Source: CAYNLK01 sp964398055 (GTDB taxonomy: Bacteria > Chloroflexota > Anaerolineae > 4572-78 > J111). Taken from it: a DNA stretch of 64,000 bases. Below, piece after piece: positions 17,376-26,366 of the stretch. How positions within the stretch are numbered: position 1 is the stretch's first letter; the number at the start of each line of letters is the position of its first letter. Where the stretch lies: contig CAYNLK010000001.1 of NCBI GenBank assembly GCA_964398055.1, positions 226,016 through 290,015 on the forward strand, in the 5' to 3' direction. The notes under the pieces were generated by a model, which had not been told where the DNA came from, searched no databases, and saw only the letters and a program-made list of their open reading frames with translations. The translations under genes and the position numbers were made by a program.

Positions 17376-18866
17376 TCAGTCAAGATATTGACTCAATCGC
17401 TCCACCTCATTACCCTCGACGTCTCGGATGATTACCTGCAGCGGCATCTGTCCCGGCAAGGCGTGGGTGGCGCACGACATACAGGGGTCGTAATTGCGGA
17501 AGGCCATCTCGATGCGATTCAACAAGCCGTCGCTGACCACCGTCCCGTTGTGGATCAGGGCCTGGGCCGCCTTTTTCACCGACATCGTAATGGGCGCGTA
17601 GTTGTTGGTGGTCCCGACAATGAGGTTGACTCGGGTCAGGATACCGTTCTTGTCGGTTTGGTAATGATGGGTCAAAGTGCCGCGGGGCGCTTCAACACTG
17701 CCGATGCCCTCATCGGGGGTCTGCGTCACTGGCGCTCGGACGTTCGGAGCGGTGATCTCCGGATCGGTGGCCAGTTCTAGCATCCGTTCGGCCGCGTAGA
17801 GCAGCTCGATCAGCCTGGCCCAATGGGTCGCCAGGCGGAAGTGAACCGGCTGGTAGCGGCCGTTGATCTTCTTACTGCCCAGAGTCTCGTAAAATTTTTC
17901 GAAGGTTTCTTGAGCTTTGGGCGTGGCCATCCCGTCGGCGGCGTTCAGCCGCGACAGGGGGGTACAGCAGTAAATGCCGCTGTCCGGGCCGTCCACAAAT
18001 CCTTTCCAGCCGACTCCTTTCAGATAGGGGAATTTCAGGTAAGTCCACGGCTCCACGTGCTCGGCGACATGTTGGGCGTAATCCTGGGGGGGGTACTTGA
18101 CAAATTCATGGCCATTGGGATCGACCACCCGAATCAGCCCATCGTAAAAGTTAATGTGGTTGTTTTCGTCCACGGTGCCCATATAGTAGGTGTGATGGGT
18201 ATAGGCATCCGACAGTACCAGATCAACGTAAGCCTGGTTACCCAGCACCACGTCGTCGAACAGTTTCAGGCTGAAGAGGCCGAACTCCACGTTTTGCCGG
18301 GCAATCGCTTCGATTTCCTGGCGTTCGGCTTCACTCACTGCCTTGCTCCAGCCGCCGGGCAAGCCGGCCACCGGGTGGACGCCCCGCCCCCCCAACATCT
18401 TGATGACGTGGTGATTGCGCCGGCGGCAGTCGATGACCTGCTGGCCAATCTGAAGCCCCACTTTGTGGATCACCCCCAAAATGTTACGCTCTGCTGCCGG
18501 CGCGTCGGGACCTACCACGAAGTCGGGCGCGCCGAGCGCATAGAAGTGGACAGTGTGGTCGGTCACATAAAAGGCCGAGTAGAACATCTCCCGTAATTTC
18601 TTGGTTACCGCCGGCGGCTCGACGTGGAACAGCGCGTCGAGAGCCTTGGTGGCGGCCATATGGTGCGCCTCCGGGCAGACGCCGCAGATACGGTTGGTGA
18701 TCCGGGGCATCTCCTCAGCCGGTCGCCCGACGCAGAACTGCTCAAAACCGCGCAGCTCCGGGATCTGTAAATAGGTGTTGGCTACGTCGCCGGCTTCATC
18801 GAGGAAGATTTCAATCTTGCCGTGGCCTTCCAGCCGGGTGATGGGATCTATCGAAATGCGTTTCAT
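17376..18866 (-). CDS. mvhA: [NiFe]-hydrogenase large subunit MvhA (Hdr-linked)
   Basis: A 496-residue catalytic subunit of the F420-non-reducing, heterodisulfide-reductase-linked group 3c type. The Ni ligand motifs are RICGVCPEAHH (about 60) and DPCMSCATHALPGQMPL (about 465). The ALPGQMPL after the last ligand is the cleavage and tail region. TGAGGAGG precedes ATG 18866. It follows mvhG after a repeat-filled spacer. In methanogens and many bacteria MvhADG feeds H2 electrons to HdrA, whose flavin bifurcates them between ferredoxin and an HdrBC-type acceptor. Confidence 0.93.
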   Translation of the reverse strand: MKRISIDPITRLEGHGKIEIFLDEAGDVANTYLQIPELRGFEQFCVGRPAEEMPRITNRICGVCPEAHHMAATKALDALFHVEPPAVTKKLREMFYSAFYVTDHTVHFYALGAPDFVVGPDAPAAERNILGVIHKVGLQIGQQVIDCRRRNHHVIKMLGGRGVHPVAGLPGGWSKAVSEAERQEIEAIARQNVEFGLFSLKLFDDVVLGNQAYVDLVLSDAYTHHTYYMGTVDENNHINFYDGLIRVVDPNGHEFVKYPPQDYAQHVAEHVEPWTYLKFPYLKGVGWKGFVDGPDSGIYCCTPLSRLNAADGMATPKAQETFEKFYETLGSKKINGRYQPVHFRLATHWARLIELLYAAERMLELATDPEITAPNVRAPVTQTPDEGIGSVEAPRGTLTHHYQTDKNGILTRVNLIVGTTNNYAPITMSVKKAAQALIHNGTVVSDGLLNRIEMAFRNYDPCMSCATHALPGQMPLQVIIRDVEGNEVERLSQYLD

Positions 18867-18880
18867 AGATTACCTCCTCA

Positions 18881-19032
18881 TTCAGTGAACAGTAATCAGT
18901 GAACAGTGAACGCGTAGGGCAGGTGTGGCGAATGGTGAATAGTGAATGGTGAATAGTGAATTGTGAATTGTGAACGACAACTGCCAATAACTGACCACCG
19001 ATAACTAAACACTAAAAACTAAACACTAAAAA
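18881..19032. repeat. Degenerate short tandem repeats between mvhG and mvhA
   Basis: Runs of units such as GTGAATAGTGAATG, TCAGTGAACAG and AAACACTAAAAACT fill the spacer up to the mvhG stop codon. No promoter or gene was recognised. Similar arrays abut the stops of hdrA, nfnB and two large fusion genes. Confidence 0.7.
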
Positions 19033-20070
19033 CTATTTGCCGTTTGTCTTGGACCGTTGCAGGAGCGAATCAGCCATGCTGAAGCGGTAGAACGTGCCGG
19101 CCGGGTCGGGGATGGTGTCAACCACGGCCTGGATCTCGCGCTCCAGTTCGGCATCTTCCATCTTAGCATTGCCCACGCCGATGACCGAAGCGATGGCCGA
19201 CAGCATCTTGGCGCCCTGATCATACACCCCATCCAGCGGCCCGTAGCAACCCCGGCAGCCCATATTGACCTGCGGACATAGCGCCCCACAACCGCCCCGC
19301 GTGGCCGGTCCCATACAGACAATGCCTTGCTCCAGCAAGCACAGGCCCGGCTGCGGGGTGATTTCGTAAGGGCGGTAGAAGCGGGTGATCGATTTCTCTT
19401 GCTTCTGCAGCGGGCATTCCTCACACACGGCCACGTCCGTCGCGCCAACGATGGAACCGGCCAGCGGCAGCGGCGCTCCTTCCAGGAGGGCGGCGACCAC
19501 AACTTGTAGCACCGCCCAGATTTGGGGCGGCTCCGGCGGGCAGCCGGGGATGTAGTAATCGACGTTGACCACCTGATCCAGCGATTTGACCGTGTGGTAA
19601 AAGTACGGAATTTCCAGTTCACCTTCCGGCGCTTCAAAGCTGGGCTGCGGCAACACCCCAGTCGGGTTGTCAATGGAAGGGTTGTCCAGGAAGACGGTCC
19701 GCAAGATGGCCTCTTTCGAGGTCAGATTGGCCAGGGCCGGGATGCAACCTTCATAGGCGCAGGAGCCAAAGGCCACCAGAACCTTGGACTTCTGGCGCAA
19801 CAGGTGGGCCATCTCCTCGTTTTCCGAATTGCGGATCGCCCCATTGAACAGGCACAGGTCGATGTAGCCGTCGGGGTAGTTTTTTACATCTGCAACCTTG
19901 AAATCGGCAATGCAGGGGAAAAAGGCTAAATCGAAAACCTGGTCCACGGTCAGGATATGCTCGTGGATGTTCAGTACGGCGATCTCGCAGCCGCCGCAGG
20001 AGGCGGCCCAGTACATCGCTAGCTTGGGCTTGTCCTGAACTTGCTGAATGGATTTGCCGTTGTCGGCCAT
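19033..20070 (-). CDS. mvhG: [NiFe]-hydrogenase small subunit MvhG
   Basis: A 345-residue Fe-S subunit. The proximal cluster ligands are in CGGCEIAVLNIHE, GSCAYEGC and PGCPPEPPQIW. Further Cys groups (CEECPLQ, CLLEQGIVCMG, GGCGALCPQ, GCRGCYGP) can hold two more clusters, as in MvhG and Vhu small subunits. The start at ATG 20070 is preferred over GTG 20076 because GGAGG is seven bases upstream. It begins two bases after the mvhD stop and carries electrons from MvhA to MvhD. Confidence 0.92.
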   Translation of the reverse strand: MADNGKSIQQVQDKPKLAMYWAASCGGCEIAVLNIHEHILTVDQVFDLAFFPCIADFKVADVKNYPDGYIDLCLFNGAIRNSENEEMAHLLRQKSKVLVAFGSCAYEGCIPALANLTSKEAILRTVFLDNPSIDNPTGVLPQPSFEAPEGELEIPYFYHTVKSLDQVVNVDYYIPGCPPEPPQIWAVLQVVVAALLEGAPLPLAGSIVGATDVAVCEECPLQKQEKSITRFYRPYEITPQPGLCLLEQGIVCMGPATRGGCGALCPQVNMGCRGCYGPLDGVYDQGAKMLSAIASVIGVGNAKMEDAELEREIQAVVDTIPDPAGTFYRFSMADSLLQRSKTNGK

Positions 20071-20072
20071 GA

Positions 20073-20555
20073 TCACACCTCCTCAACTGCCGGAATAGCC
20101 TCGGCCAGGGCAGGGTAGCCGTGCCCGTTGCCGCTCAGCACTGTGTTTCGCCAGCGCAAGGGGCCCAGCACCCGCAGTTGCTCGGTCATCCGATCCACCG
20201 CCTCAGCCAGGATGATCCCTTCCGAGGTGGAGGCCCAGACCAACTGGACTCGCTCTTCCTCGATACCCAGTTGCCGGAGCAGCCGCTTGAGTAACACAAA
20301 GCGGCGCAGGGCCTTGATATTGCCCTCGACATAATGGCACTCACCGGGATGGCAGCCGGCAATCAGCACCCCATCGGCGCCTTCACGGAGCACCTTCAGT
20401 ACAAACTGCGGATCGATCCGCCCGCTGCACATCACCCGGATGGGGCGCATATTAGGGGCATAATGAAGCCGAGCTGTGCCGGCGAGGTCGGCCGCCCGGT
20501 ACGAGCACCAGTTGCATAAGAAACCAACGATCACCGGTTCATATTGTTCGCTCAT
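20073..20555 (-). CDS. mvhD: Hydrogenase iron-sulfur subunit MvhD
   Basis: A 160-residue MvhD/FrhD-type protein with a [2Fe-2S] site. Cysteines appear in FLCNWCSYRAAD, VMCSGRID and AGCHPGECHY. It bridges MvhG and HdrA in the Mvh-Hdr complex. All positions where some homologues use selenocysteine are Cys here. AGGAG precedes ATG 20555. A tandem-repeat spacer separates it from hdrA. Confidence 0.92.
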   Translation of the reverse strand: MSEQYEPVIVGFLCNWCSYRAADLAGTARLHYAPNMRPIRVMCSGRIDPQFVLKVLREGADGVLIAGCHPGECHYVEGNIKALRRFVLLKRLLRQLGIEEERVQLVWASTSEGIILAEAVDRMTEQLRVLGPLRWRNTVLSGNGHGYPALAEAIPAVEEV

Positions 20556-20574
20556 AGTTTTTCTCCTGATAAAG

Positions 20575-20709
20575 TAGTTATCAGTTATCAGTTATCAGTT
20601 AGCAGTTAGCAGTTATCAGTTGCCAGTTGTCAGTTATCAGTTGTAAGTAGTTGGTAGTTCTTATTCACTGTTCACTGATTACTGATTACTGATTACTGAT
20701 CACTGATTA
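20575..20709. repeat. Tandem repeat array overlapping the hdrA stop codon
   Basis: About eight units of (T)TATCAG/TAGCAGT (20575-20645) followed by several TGATTAC/TGATCAC heptamers (20670-20709). The last hdrA codons, Asn-Gln-stop, lie inside the heptamer run, so the repeat has replaced the native 3' end of the gene. Confidence 0.75.
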
Positions 20710-22745
20710 GCAGTCGCCAATTCCGGCTCTTCAAACAGCGTCCGTACATCCCACAAGATACCCTCGATCTCGGCCATGATCTGCTCGTTGTTGAAGTGAG
20801 CGCCGCTGATGGCCGCGCTGGGACAGGCGGCGACGCAGGTGCCGCAGCCCTGGCACAGGGCAGTAATGACTTCGGAGACGCTGGTGTCGGCGTGGAAGAT
20901 GATCGCATTGTACGGGCACAGGTTGTTGCAGATGCGGCAGCCGGAACATTTCTCGGCGACGATGCTGGCCCGCACCGGCTCCATCATCACCGTGCCCTGG
21001 CTGATCAGGCTGGCCACGCGCGACGCGGCCGCAGCGCCCTGGGCCACGGTCTCGGGGATATCCTTGGGCCCCTGGCAGGCGCCGGCAATCAATACACCCT
21101 CGGTCATCGTTCCCACCGGATCCAGCTTGGGATGGCGCTCGATGAAAAAGCCGTCAAAGTCGCAGCCCATCTTGAACAGTTGGGTGATCTCCTTGGAGCC
21201 GGCGCGCGCCTCCATTGCCGGGCTGAGGATGACCATATCGACCGGGATGCGGCGTTGCACGCCCAGCAGAGTGTCATAAACCTGCACGATGAGCTGGCCC
21301 TCTTCCTCCTTCGTGCGGGCGGCGTCGGTTACCTCGGCTACTTTACCGCGGACGAAGGTAACGCCTTCATCCATCAAGCGATGGTAGAATTCCTCGTAGC
21401 CTTTGCCGGGCGTGCGAATATCGATGTAGAAGTTGTAAACCTTGGCCTCGGGCAACCGTTCGTGGATCAGGTGAGCGAATTTTAGCGAGTACATACAGCA
21501 CACTTTGGAGCAATACTCGTGGTAGTTTTGGTCGCGGGAACCCACACAGTGAACGATGGCCACCCGCCTGGGCGGCGTCTCCAGATCGCGCAGCACAATC
21601 TTGCCATTGGTGGGGCCGGCGGCATTGACCATTCGCTCAAATTCCAGGCTGGTGAAGACATTGGCTAACTGCCCATAACCGTATTGGGGAATGCGCTTGA
21701 CATCGAACAGATCGTAGCCGGTGGCGACGATAATGTTGCCGACTTCAATTTGCAGAAGTTCGTCTTGCTGCTCAAAGTCAATGGAGTTGGGGCTGGTGGG
21801 GCAGAAGATTTGGCAGGCCTTGCATTTGCCGCGCTGGAAGTAGATGCAGTTAGCGGCGTCGATGACCGGGTATTTGGGCACTGCCTGGGGGAAAGGCCGG
21901 TAGATCACTTTGCGCTTGCCCAAACCGGCCTCAAAGACGTCATCGACGACACTCCAGGGACATTTTTCAATGCAGATGCCGCAGCCGGTGCAGTAACGCT
22001 CATCCACATAGCGAGCTTTCTTGCGCACGGTCACCGTGAAGTTGCCCAGATAACCATCCACCTGTTCCACCTGGCTGTAACTCAGCAGGGTGATGTTGGG
22101 GTGCTGGCCCACATCCACCATCTTGGGGGTTAGAATACAGGCCGAGCAATCCAGCGTGGGAAAGGTTTTATCCAGTTGGGCCATGTGCCCGCCGATAGAC
22201 GGCTCTCGCTCGACCAGATAAACGTGGTGGCCGGCGTTAGCCAGCTCCAGGGCGGCGCTGATTCCGGCGATGCCGGCGCCCACAATCAGAGTATTGGCGT
22301 TGATTTCCACCGGCAACGGTTCCAGCGGCTGGTGATGGACTACTCGCTCGATGGCCGCCTTGACCAGGGCTTTAGCCTTGGCCGTCGCCGCGCCATGGTC
22401 ATCGGTAATCCAGGCGTCATGCTCGCGGATATTGGCCATCTCGAACAGGAACGGGTTTAATCCGGCGCGGTGGCAGGCGGTGCGGAAGGTTTTCTCGTGC
22501 ATGTGGGGCGAGCAGGCCGCTACCACCACCCGGGTTAGCCCTTTGTCCTTGATATCCTCTTCTATCAGGTCCTGGCCCAGGCTGGAACACATAAATTTAT
22601 ATTCGCGGGCAATCGCCACATTGTCTTGCTCACCGGCCCAATGGGCTACCTCCTTTACGTCTACTTTGCCGGCGATATTGGTGCCGCAGTGGCAAATGTA
22701 GACTCCCACGCGTTCGGTTGACTCAGGCTTGACTTTTTTAGTCAT
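20700..22745 (-). CDS. hdrA: Heterodisulfide reductase-type flavoprotein HdrA
   Basis: The 681-residue electron-bifurcating FAD protein. The N-terminal domain has VYICHCGTNIAGKVDV, CSSLGQ and AACSPHMHE. The FAD Rossmann motif is IVGAGIAGISAALELA (about 150), followed by the HdrA signature GGHMAQLDKTFPTLDCSACI. A [4Fe-4S] motif CTGCGICIEKCPW and C-terminal CSGCRICNNLCPY and CQGCGTCVAACPS clusters complete it. It overlaps the preceding response regulator (ATGA). With MvhADG it should take electrons from H2. The HdrB/C partner here is probably the fused HdrC-HdrB protein at the head of the run. Confidence 0.93.
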   Translation of the reverse strand: MTKKVKPESTERVGVYICHCGTNIAGKVDVKEVAHWAGEQDNVAIAREYKFMCSSLGQDLIEEDIKDKGLTRVVVAACSPHMHEKTFRTACHRAGLNPFLFEMANIREHDAWITDDHGAATAKAKALVKAAIERVVHHQPLEPLPVEINANTLIVGAGIAGISAALELANAGHHVYLVEREPSIGGHMAQLDKTFPTLDCSACILTPKMVDVGQHPNITLLSYSQVEQVDGYLGNFTVTVRKKARYVDERYCTGCGICIEKCPWSVVDDVFEAGLGKRKVIYRPFPQAVPKYPVIDAANCIYFQRGKCKACQIFCPTSPNSIDFEQQDELLQIEVGNIIVATGYDLFDVKRIPQYGYGQLANVFTSLEFERMVNAAGPTNGKIVLRDLETPPRRVAIVHCVGSRDQNYHEYCSKVCCMYSLKFAHLIHERLPEAKVYNFYIDIRTPGKGYEEFYHRLMDEGVTFVRGKVAEVTDAARTKEEEGQLIVQVYDTLLGVQRRIPVDMVILSPAMEARAGSKEITQLFKMGCDFDGFFIERHPKLDPVGTMTEGVLIAGACQGPKDIPETVAQGAAAASRVASLISQGTVMMEPVRASIVAEKCSGCRICNNLCPYNAIIFHADTSVSEVITALCQGCGTCVAACPSAAISGAHFNNEQIMAEIEGILWDVRTLFEEPELATANQ

Positions 22746-23173
22746 GGATTACCCTCCTGTTGGGTTGTTCTGGCTTCGGCCGCCTGAAGCAGCGCGCTGA
22801 CCCGGTCGAGCAGGAACTCCGGTTCGACCGGCTTTTCCACCAACTCATCCACGGCTACAAAGTGGGGATGTACCGGCTCACCCGGAAAGAGAAAGGCAAT
22901 CTGCTCCCGCATGCCCGTAATGATCAACGTCGGGATTTCCCGCAATTTGGGATCCTTTCTCATCTTCCGGGCTATAGCGATCCCCTCCGCGCCGCGACCC
23001 ATCAAGATGTCAAGGAGCAGCAGATCGGGCGGCCTGGTCTGCAAGGCTTCAAAGCCGGCATCGGGGTCGTGAACCACTTCCACCGCATAGCCGGCGCGTT
23101 CAAGGATTAGTTTGATCCCCTCGGCAAAGTCAGGGTCATCGTCGATAATCAATAGTCTTTTACCTTCATTCAT
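22742..23173 (-). CDS. Single-domain response regulator
   Basis: A 143-residue receiver domain alone: acidic pocket IIDDDPD, phospho-acceptor Asp in LLLLDILMGRGAEG (about 53), Thr in LIITGM, Lys in VEKPVEP. The loop after beta 4 is long. There is no output domain. It lies between a receiver-kinase and hdrA and overlaps hdrA by four bases, so it is made together with the redox enzyme. It probably acts through protein contact. Confidence 0.88.
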   Translation of the reverse strand: MNEGKRLLIIDDDPDFAEGIKLILERAGYAVEVVHDPDAGFEALQTRPPDLLLLDILMGRGAEGIAIARKMRKDPKLREIPTLIITGMREQIAFLFPGEPVHPHFVAVDELVEKPVEPEFLLDRVSALLQAAEARTTQQEGNP

Positions 23174-23214
23174 CTTTTACCTCCTTGGTGAGGATAGTTT
23201 TCTTGGAAAGTTCC

Positions 23215-24315
23215 TTATGCCAGCCCAGTATATTTTGGCAACTTGATTGTAAAGGTGCTGCCCTGGCCCAGTTTACTTTCTACCGAGATTGTGCCGTTGT
23301 GTATTTCAATGATCCGCCGGCTGATGGCCAGGCCCAGGCCGTGACCTCCTTCAGCCGGTTGGCCGGATTTACCCCTGAAAAAATCGTCAAAGATGAAGGG
23401 CAATTCGTCGTCAGCGATGCCTATGCCGGTGTCGGCAATCGCGATAATAACATCTTCGGCTTTCTCTTCGGCCTTAATGAAAACCTGGCTGCCGGGCTGG
23501 GAATATTTGACGGCATTGTTGCAGACATTCACCACCGCTTCGGTTAAAGTTCCGGCGTCGCCATAAATCAGACTCACCGGCTCGGCCACCGCGGTCACCA
23601 ATTCGACATTTTTGCGGAGGGCGTGCGGCTGCACCGTTTCGACCGCCTGGCCTATCACCGTGTTCACCGCCAGGGGCTTGAACTGCTCCTTGATCGTCTC
23701 CAGATCAACCGAGATGGCGCGCAGCCAGGTATTAATCAATTCCAGCAATTCGGCCAGGCGGGATTTCATCCGTTCAAGCCGCCTTTGCTGATCGTCGCTG
23801 AGCTGGCCCGACAGTTCGGCGATGAGCGTAAACAGATTCTGTTGCACCGCGCTCAGCGGCGACTTCAATTCGTGGGAAACAATGGCGGCAAAGTTCTCGC
23901 GCAGCATCTCTTTTTCCCGGCGCAGGGCCAGCGTTTCCAGGACCAGCTTTCTTTTCTCCAACCCTCGCCGGGTGATCAGGCGGAACTCGTCCGGCGTAAA
24001 CGGTTTGGGCAGAAAGTCGTAGGCGCCCTGCTTCATCGCTTCAACGGCCGAACTGACCGTGGCGTAACCGGTAATGACCACGGTGACAATGGTCGGATCG
24101 AAAGCCCGGATCTTTTCGATGACTTCCAGCCCGGAAATGCCGGGCATCTTGAGATCAACAAAAACCATATCCGGCTGGAACTCCTTGACCAGGGTCATAC
24201 CCAAGATTCCGTCGGTCGCGGTGGCGATGATGTGGTTGCTGCCCGCCAGAATATCGGTGCAAGAGTCTAAAACCACTTCCTCGTCATCGATGAGGAGGAT
24301 CTTGTACTTAGCCAT
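23215..24315 (-). CDS. Receiver-histidine kinase (REC-HisKA-HATPase)
   Basis: 366 residues. The N-terminal receiver has Asp in MVFVDLKMPGISG (about 54) and Lys in DFLPKPFTPDEF. A HisKA has His in AAIVSHELKSPLSAV, and an HATPase shows DTGIGIADDELP and GGHGLGLAISRR. It overlaps the preceding Cache-kinase gene by eight bases. Together with the following single receiver this looks like a His-Asp-His-Asp relay without a DNA-binding output in the operon. Confidence 0.9.
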   Translation of the reverse strand: MAKYKILLIDDEEVVLDSCTDILAGSNHIIATATDGILGMTLVKEFQPDMVFVDLKMPGISGLEVIEKIRAFDPTIVTVVITGYATVSSAVEAMKQGAYDFLPKPFTPDEFRLITRRGLEKRKLVLETLALRREKEMLRENFAAIVSHELKSPLSAVQQNLFTLIAELSGQLSDDQQRRLERMKSRLAELLELINTWLRAISVDLETIKEQFKPLAVNTVIGQAVETVQPHALRKNVELVTAVAEPVSLIYGDAGTLTEAVVNVCNNAVKYSQPGSQVFIKAEEKAEDVIIAIADTGIGIADDELPFIFDDFFRGKSGQPAEGGHGLGLAISRRIIEIHNGTISVESKLGQGSTFTIKLPKYTGLA

Positions 24316-26239
24316 GACTTGCTACTCGCTCTTCGGCTGCCACCGGCAGCCTGACAATGAAGGTTGTGCCCTGACCCACTTCGCTCTCGACGGTAATGCT
24401 ACCGTTGTGCTCCTTGATGATGCCATAACTGATCGCCAGCCCCAGGCCGGTGCCGCGCCCTACCTCCTTGGTGGTGAAAAAAGGATCAAAAATCTGCTCG
24501 ATATCCTGCTCCGGAATACCGTGGCCGGTATCGGTAAATTCCACTTCAATAAAACCTTTGGCCGGGGCGAGTCTGGTAGCCAGCGAGAGGAGGCCATTGC
24601 CCGCCATCGCTTCGGCTGCGTTGATGAGGATATTCATAAAAACTCGCTCTATTTGGGCCGGGTCCATTACGACCATCGGCAGGTCTGGGGCCAACGCTTT
24701 TTCAATATAGATGTTGTGGAAGATGGCCTGGTTTTCCAGTAAGCCGATGCACTCTTCGAGGACAGAATTAACATTACATAATCTTTTGTCCGGCTTCTGT
24801 TGCCGTGAAAAATCGAGCAATCCCCGGATGATGTCGCGGCAGCGGTTGGCTTGAGTAACAATTTTCTTGACCGAGTCGGTACCGGCATCTTCGCAGGTCA
24901 ACCGTTCCAGGAGCAGGTGCGAGTAGGCCACAATGCCTTGCAGCGGATTGTTCAATTCGTGGGCCACGCCGGCGGCCAACTGCCCAATCAAGGCCAATCG
25001 TTCTGACTCCATCATCTTTTTGCGGGTAAACTCCTTCAACTGCTCATCCCGTTCCTTCAAGGCCGCGGCCATCACATTGAAAGTCTGGGCTAACTCGGCC
25101 AGTTCATCGTTAGAGGTGATCTCCACGGTAGCCTCCAGATTACCCCGGGCGATTTCCTGGGAGGCCGACACCAGCTTATTGATGGAGCCTGAAATTCGGC
25201 GGGCCATAAAGTAGGCCACCCCCAGCGCAACCAGCGCTCCCCCCAGGGCGATGGCCAGGAAAGCCACAATCGTTCGCTGTTTGATATCAAGATATTTTTG
25301 CTCCAAGATACCGACATATAAGATGCCGATGATCTTGTTATCGATATTTCTAATCGGTTCATAGGCGCTAATGTACCAGTCGTTGACTACGTAAGCTCGC
25401 CCGATCCAGGGTTGCCCGGCTTTGACGACCTGGTTGTAGACCTCCGCCGATATCCGGGTGCCGAGCGCTCGTGAACCGTCTGGATTCTTGACGTTGGTCG
25501 AAATTCTCAGATCATCCTGAAAAATCGTGGCCGTGCCGATATCCTTGTCGCCATATTTGATCTCCTCAAAGACGATCGCCTTGGTCTTGTCCACAATGTC
25601 GAAATTCCGATTCAGTAAAACCCCACCGTATAAAAGGCCAATCAAATTGTCTTGATAATCAAAGATCGGCGCGGCAGCCTTTAACATCATCCCGCTGGTT
25701 TCCTCCGTCTCCGGCCTGGCTCTGGCCTTGGGCGTGTCGATGAATTTGAAATGAGCCTGTTCGGCCAACAGCGGCGACTCCTGCCGTAAATCCTCAGCCG
25801 CCACGATGGTGGTGGCGGCAACCGGCTTTTGACTGACCAGGACTGCCCTGACGAGTTCATCATTACCCTGACTGTCCCCATAGTGGTCAACATTGCTGGC
25901 GCGGAAAAGGACGTTGCCGTTTCGGTCGGTCAGGGTCAGGATATCGAGTTTCTCCCTGTCTTTGACGTTGACCAACTCAGCCTTGAGTTGCGCTAGATTA
26001 TGGGCTAACAACGCATCTCTTAGAAAGAACCGGGTTGCCGTAAATCGGACCACATCGTTAATCCGCTCCAACTCATTCAGATATATCTCGCGGGCCGCAT
26101 TGAGGTCCCGGCGGACCATTTCCTGGGCTTCAGCGACGATGCGATTGCCGATTAATTGCACCCCGGCGACGATGAAAACAGTGCTGATAATCACAATTAC
26201 CAGCAAAAAGCTCAGGATGAGCCTGGTCGCGAGCCGCAT
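24308..26239 (-). CDS. Membrane sensor histidine kinase with extracytoplasmic Cache domain and HAMP
   Basis: 643 residues. TM1 (about 6-32) precedes a roughly 270-residue Cache-type sensor (motifs WYISAYEPIRNIDNKIIGIL and ALGTRISAEVY are typical of double-Cache/sCache ligand domains). TM2 (about 310-335), HAMP (about 335-390), HisKA with His in GVAHELNNPLQGI and HATPase (DTGHGIPEQD, GRGTGLGLAIS) follow. The frame is open to 26272; ATG 26239 (MRLATRLILSF) has GAGGTGAGA upstream and starts directly in TM1. The ligand is probably a small carboxylate or similar, but this cannot be read from sequence. Confidence 0.88.
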   Translation of the reverse strand: MRLATRLILSFLLVIVIISTVFIVAGVQLIGNRIVAEAQEMVRRDLNAAREIYLNELERINDVVRFTATRFFLRDALLAHNLAQLKAELVNVKDREKLDILTLTDRNGNVLFRASNVDHYGDSQGNDELVRAVLVSQKPVAATTIVAAEDLRQESPLLAEQAHFKFIDTPKARARPETEETSGMMLKAAAPIFDYQDNLIGLLYGGVLLNRNFDIVDKTKAIVFEEIKYGDKDIGTATIFQDDLRISTNVKNPDGSRALGTRISAEVYNQVVKAGQPWIGRAYVVNDWYISAYEPIRNIDNKIIGILYVGILEQKYLDIKQRTIVAFLAIALGGALVALGVAYFMARRISGSINKLVSASQEIARGNLEATVEITSNDELAELAQTFNVMAAALKERDEQLKEFTRKKMMESERLALIGQLAAGVAHELNNPLQGIVAYSHLLLERLTCEDAGTDSVKKIVTQANRCRDIIRGLLDFSRQQKPDKRLCNVNSVLEECIGLLENQAIFHNIYIEKALAPDLPMVVMDPAQIERVFMNILINAAEAMAGNGLLSLATRLAPAKGFIEVEFTDTGHGIPEQDIEQIFDPFFTTKEVGRGTGLGLAISYGIIKEHNGSITVESEVGQGTTFIVRLPVAAEERVASHG

Positions 26240-26282
26240 TCTCACCTCGCTCTGGCGGCCAACAATAGACATTGTAGCTAAT

Positions 26283-26364
26283 AGGTGGCAGGCACTTTTT
26301 ACTATTAATAGTTGACCATTTGAAAAATGACCACCATATATGGCCTGTTAAGTGCCTGTCACCT
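26283..26364. mobile_element. Small palindromic (MITE/REP-like) element, copy 1
   Basis: 82 bp with 15-bp terminal inverted repeats, AGGTGGCAGGCACTT at 26283-26297 and AAGTGCCTGTCACCT at 26350-26364 (one mismatch), and an AT-rich middle. It sits immediately 3' of the EMO-like gene. The element at 61411-61476 has the same termini. No transposase is encoded. Confidence 0.7.
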
Positions 26365-26366
26365 TT

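Noticed and set aside
18881..19032. CRISPR array
   Set aside because: The units are short, degenerate and adjacent, with no regular spacers; no cas gene is in the window.
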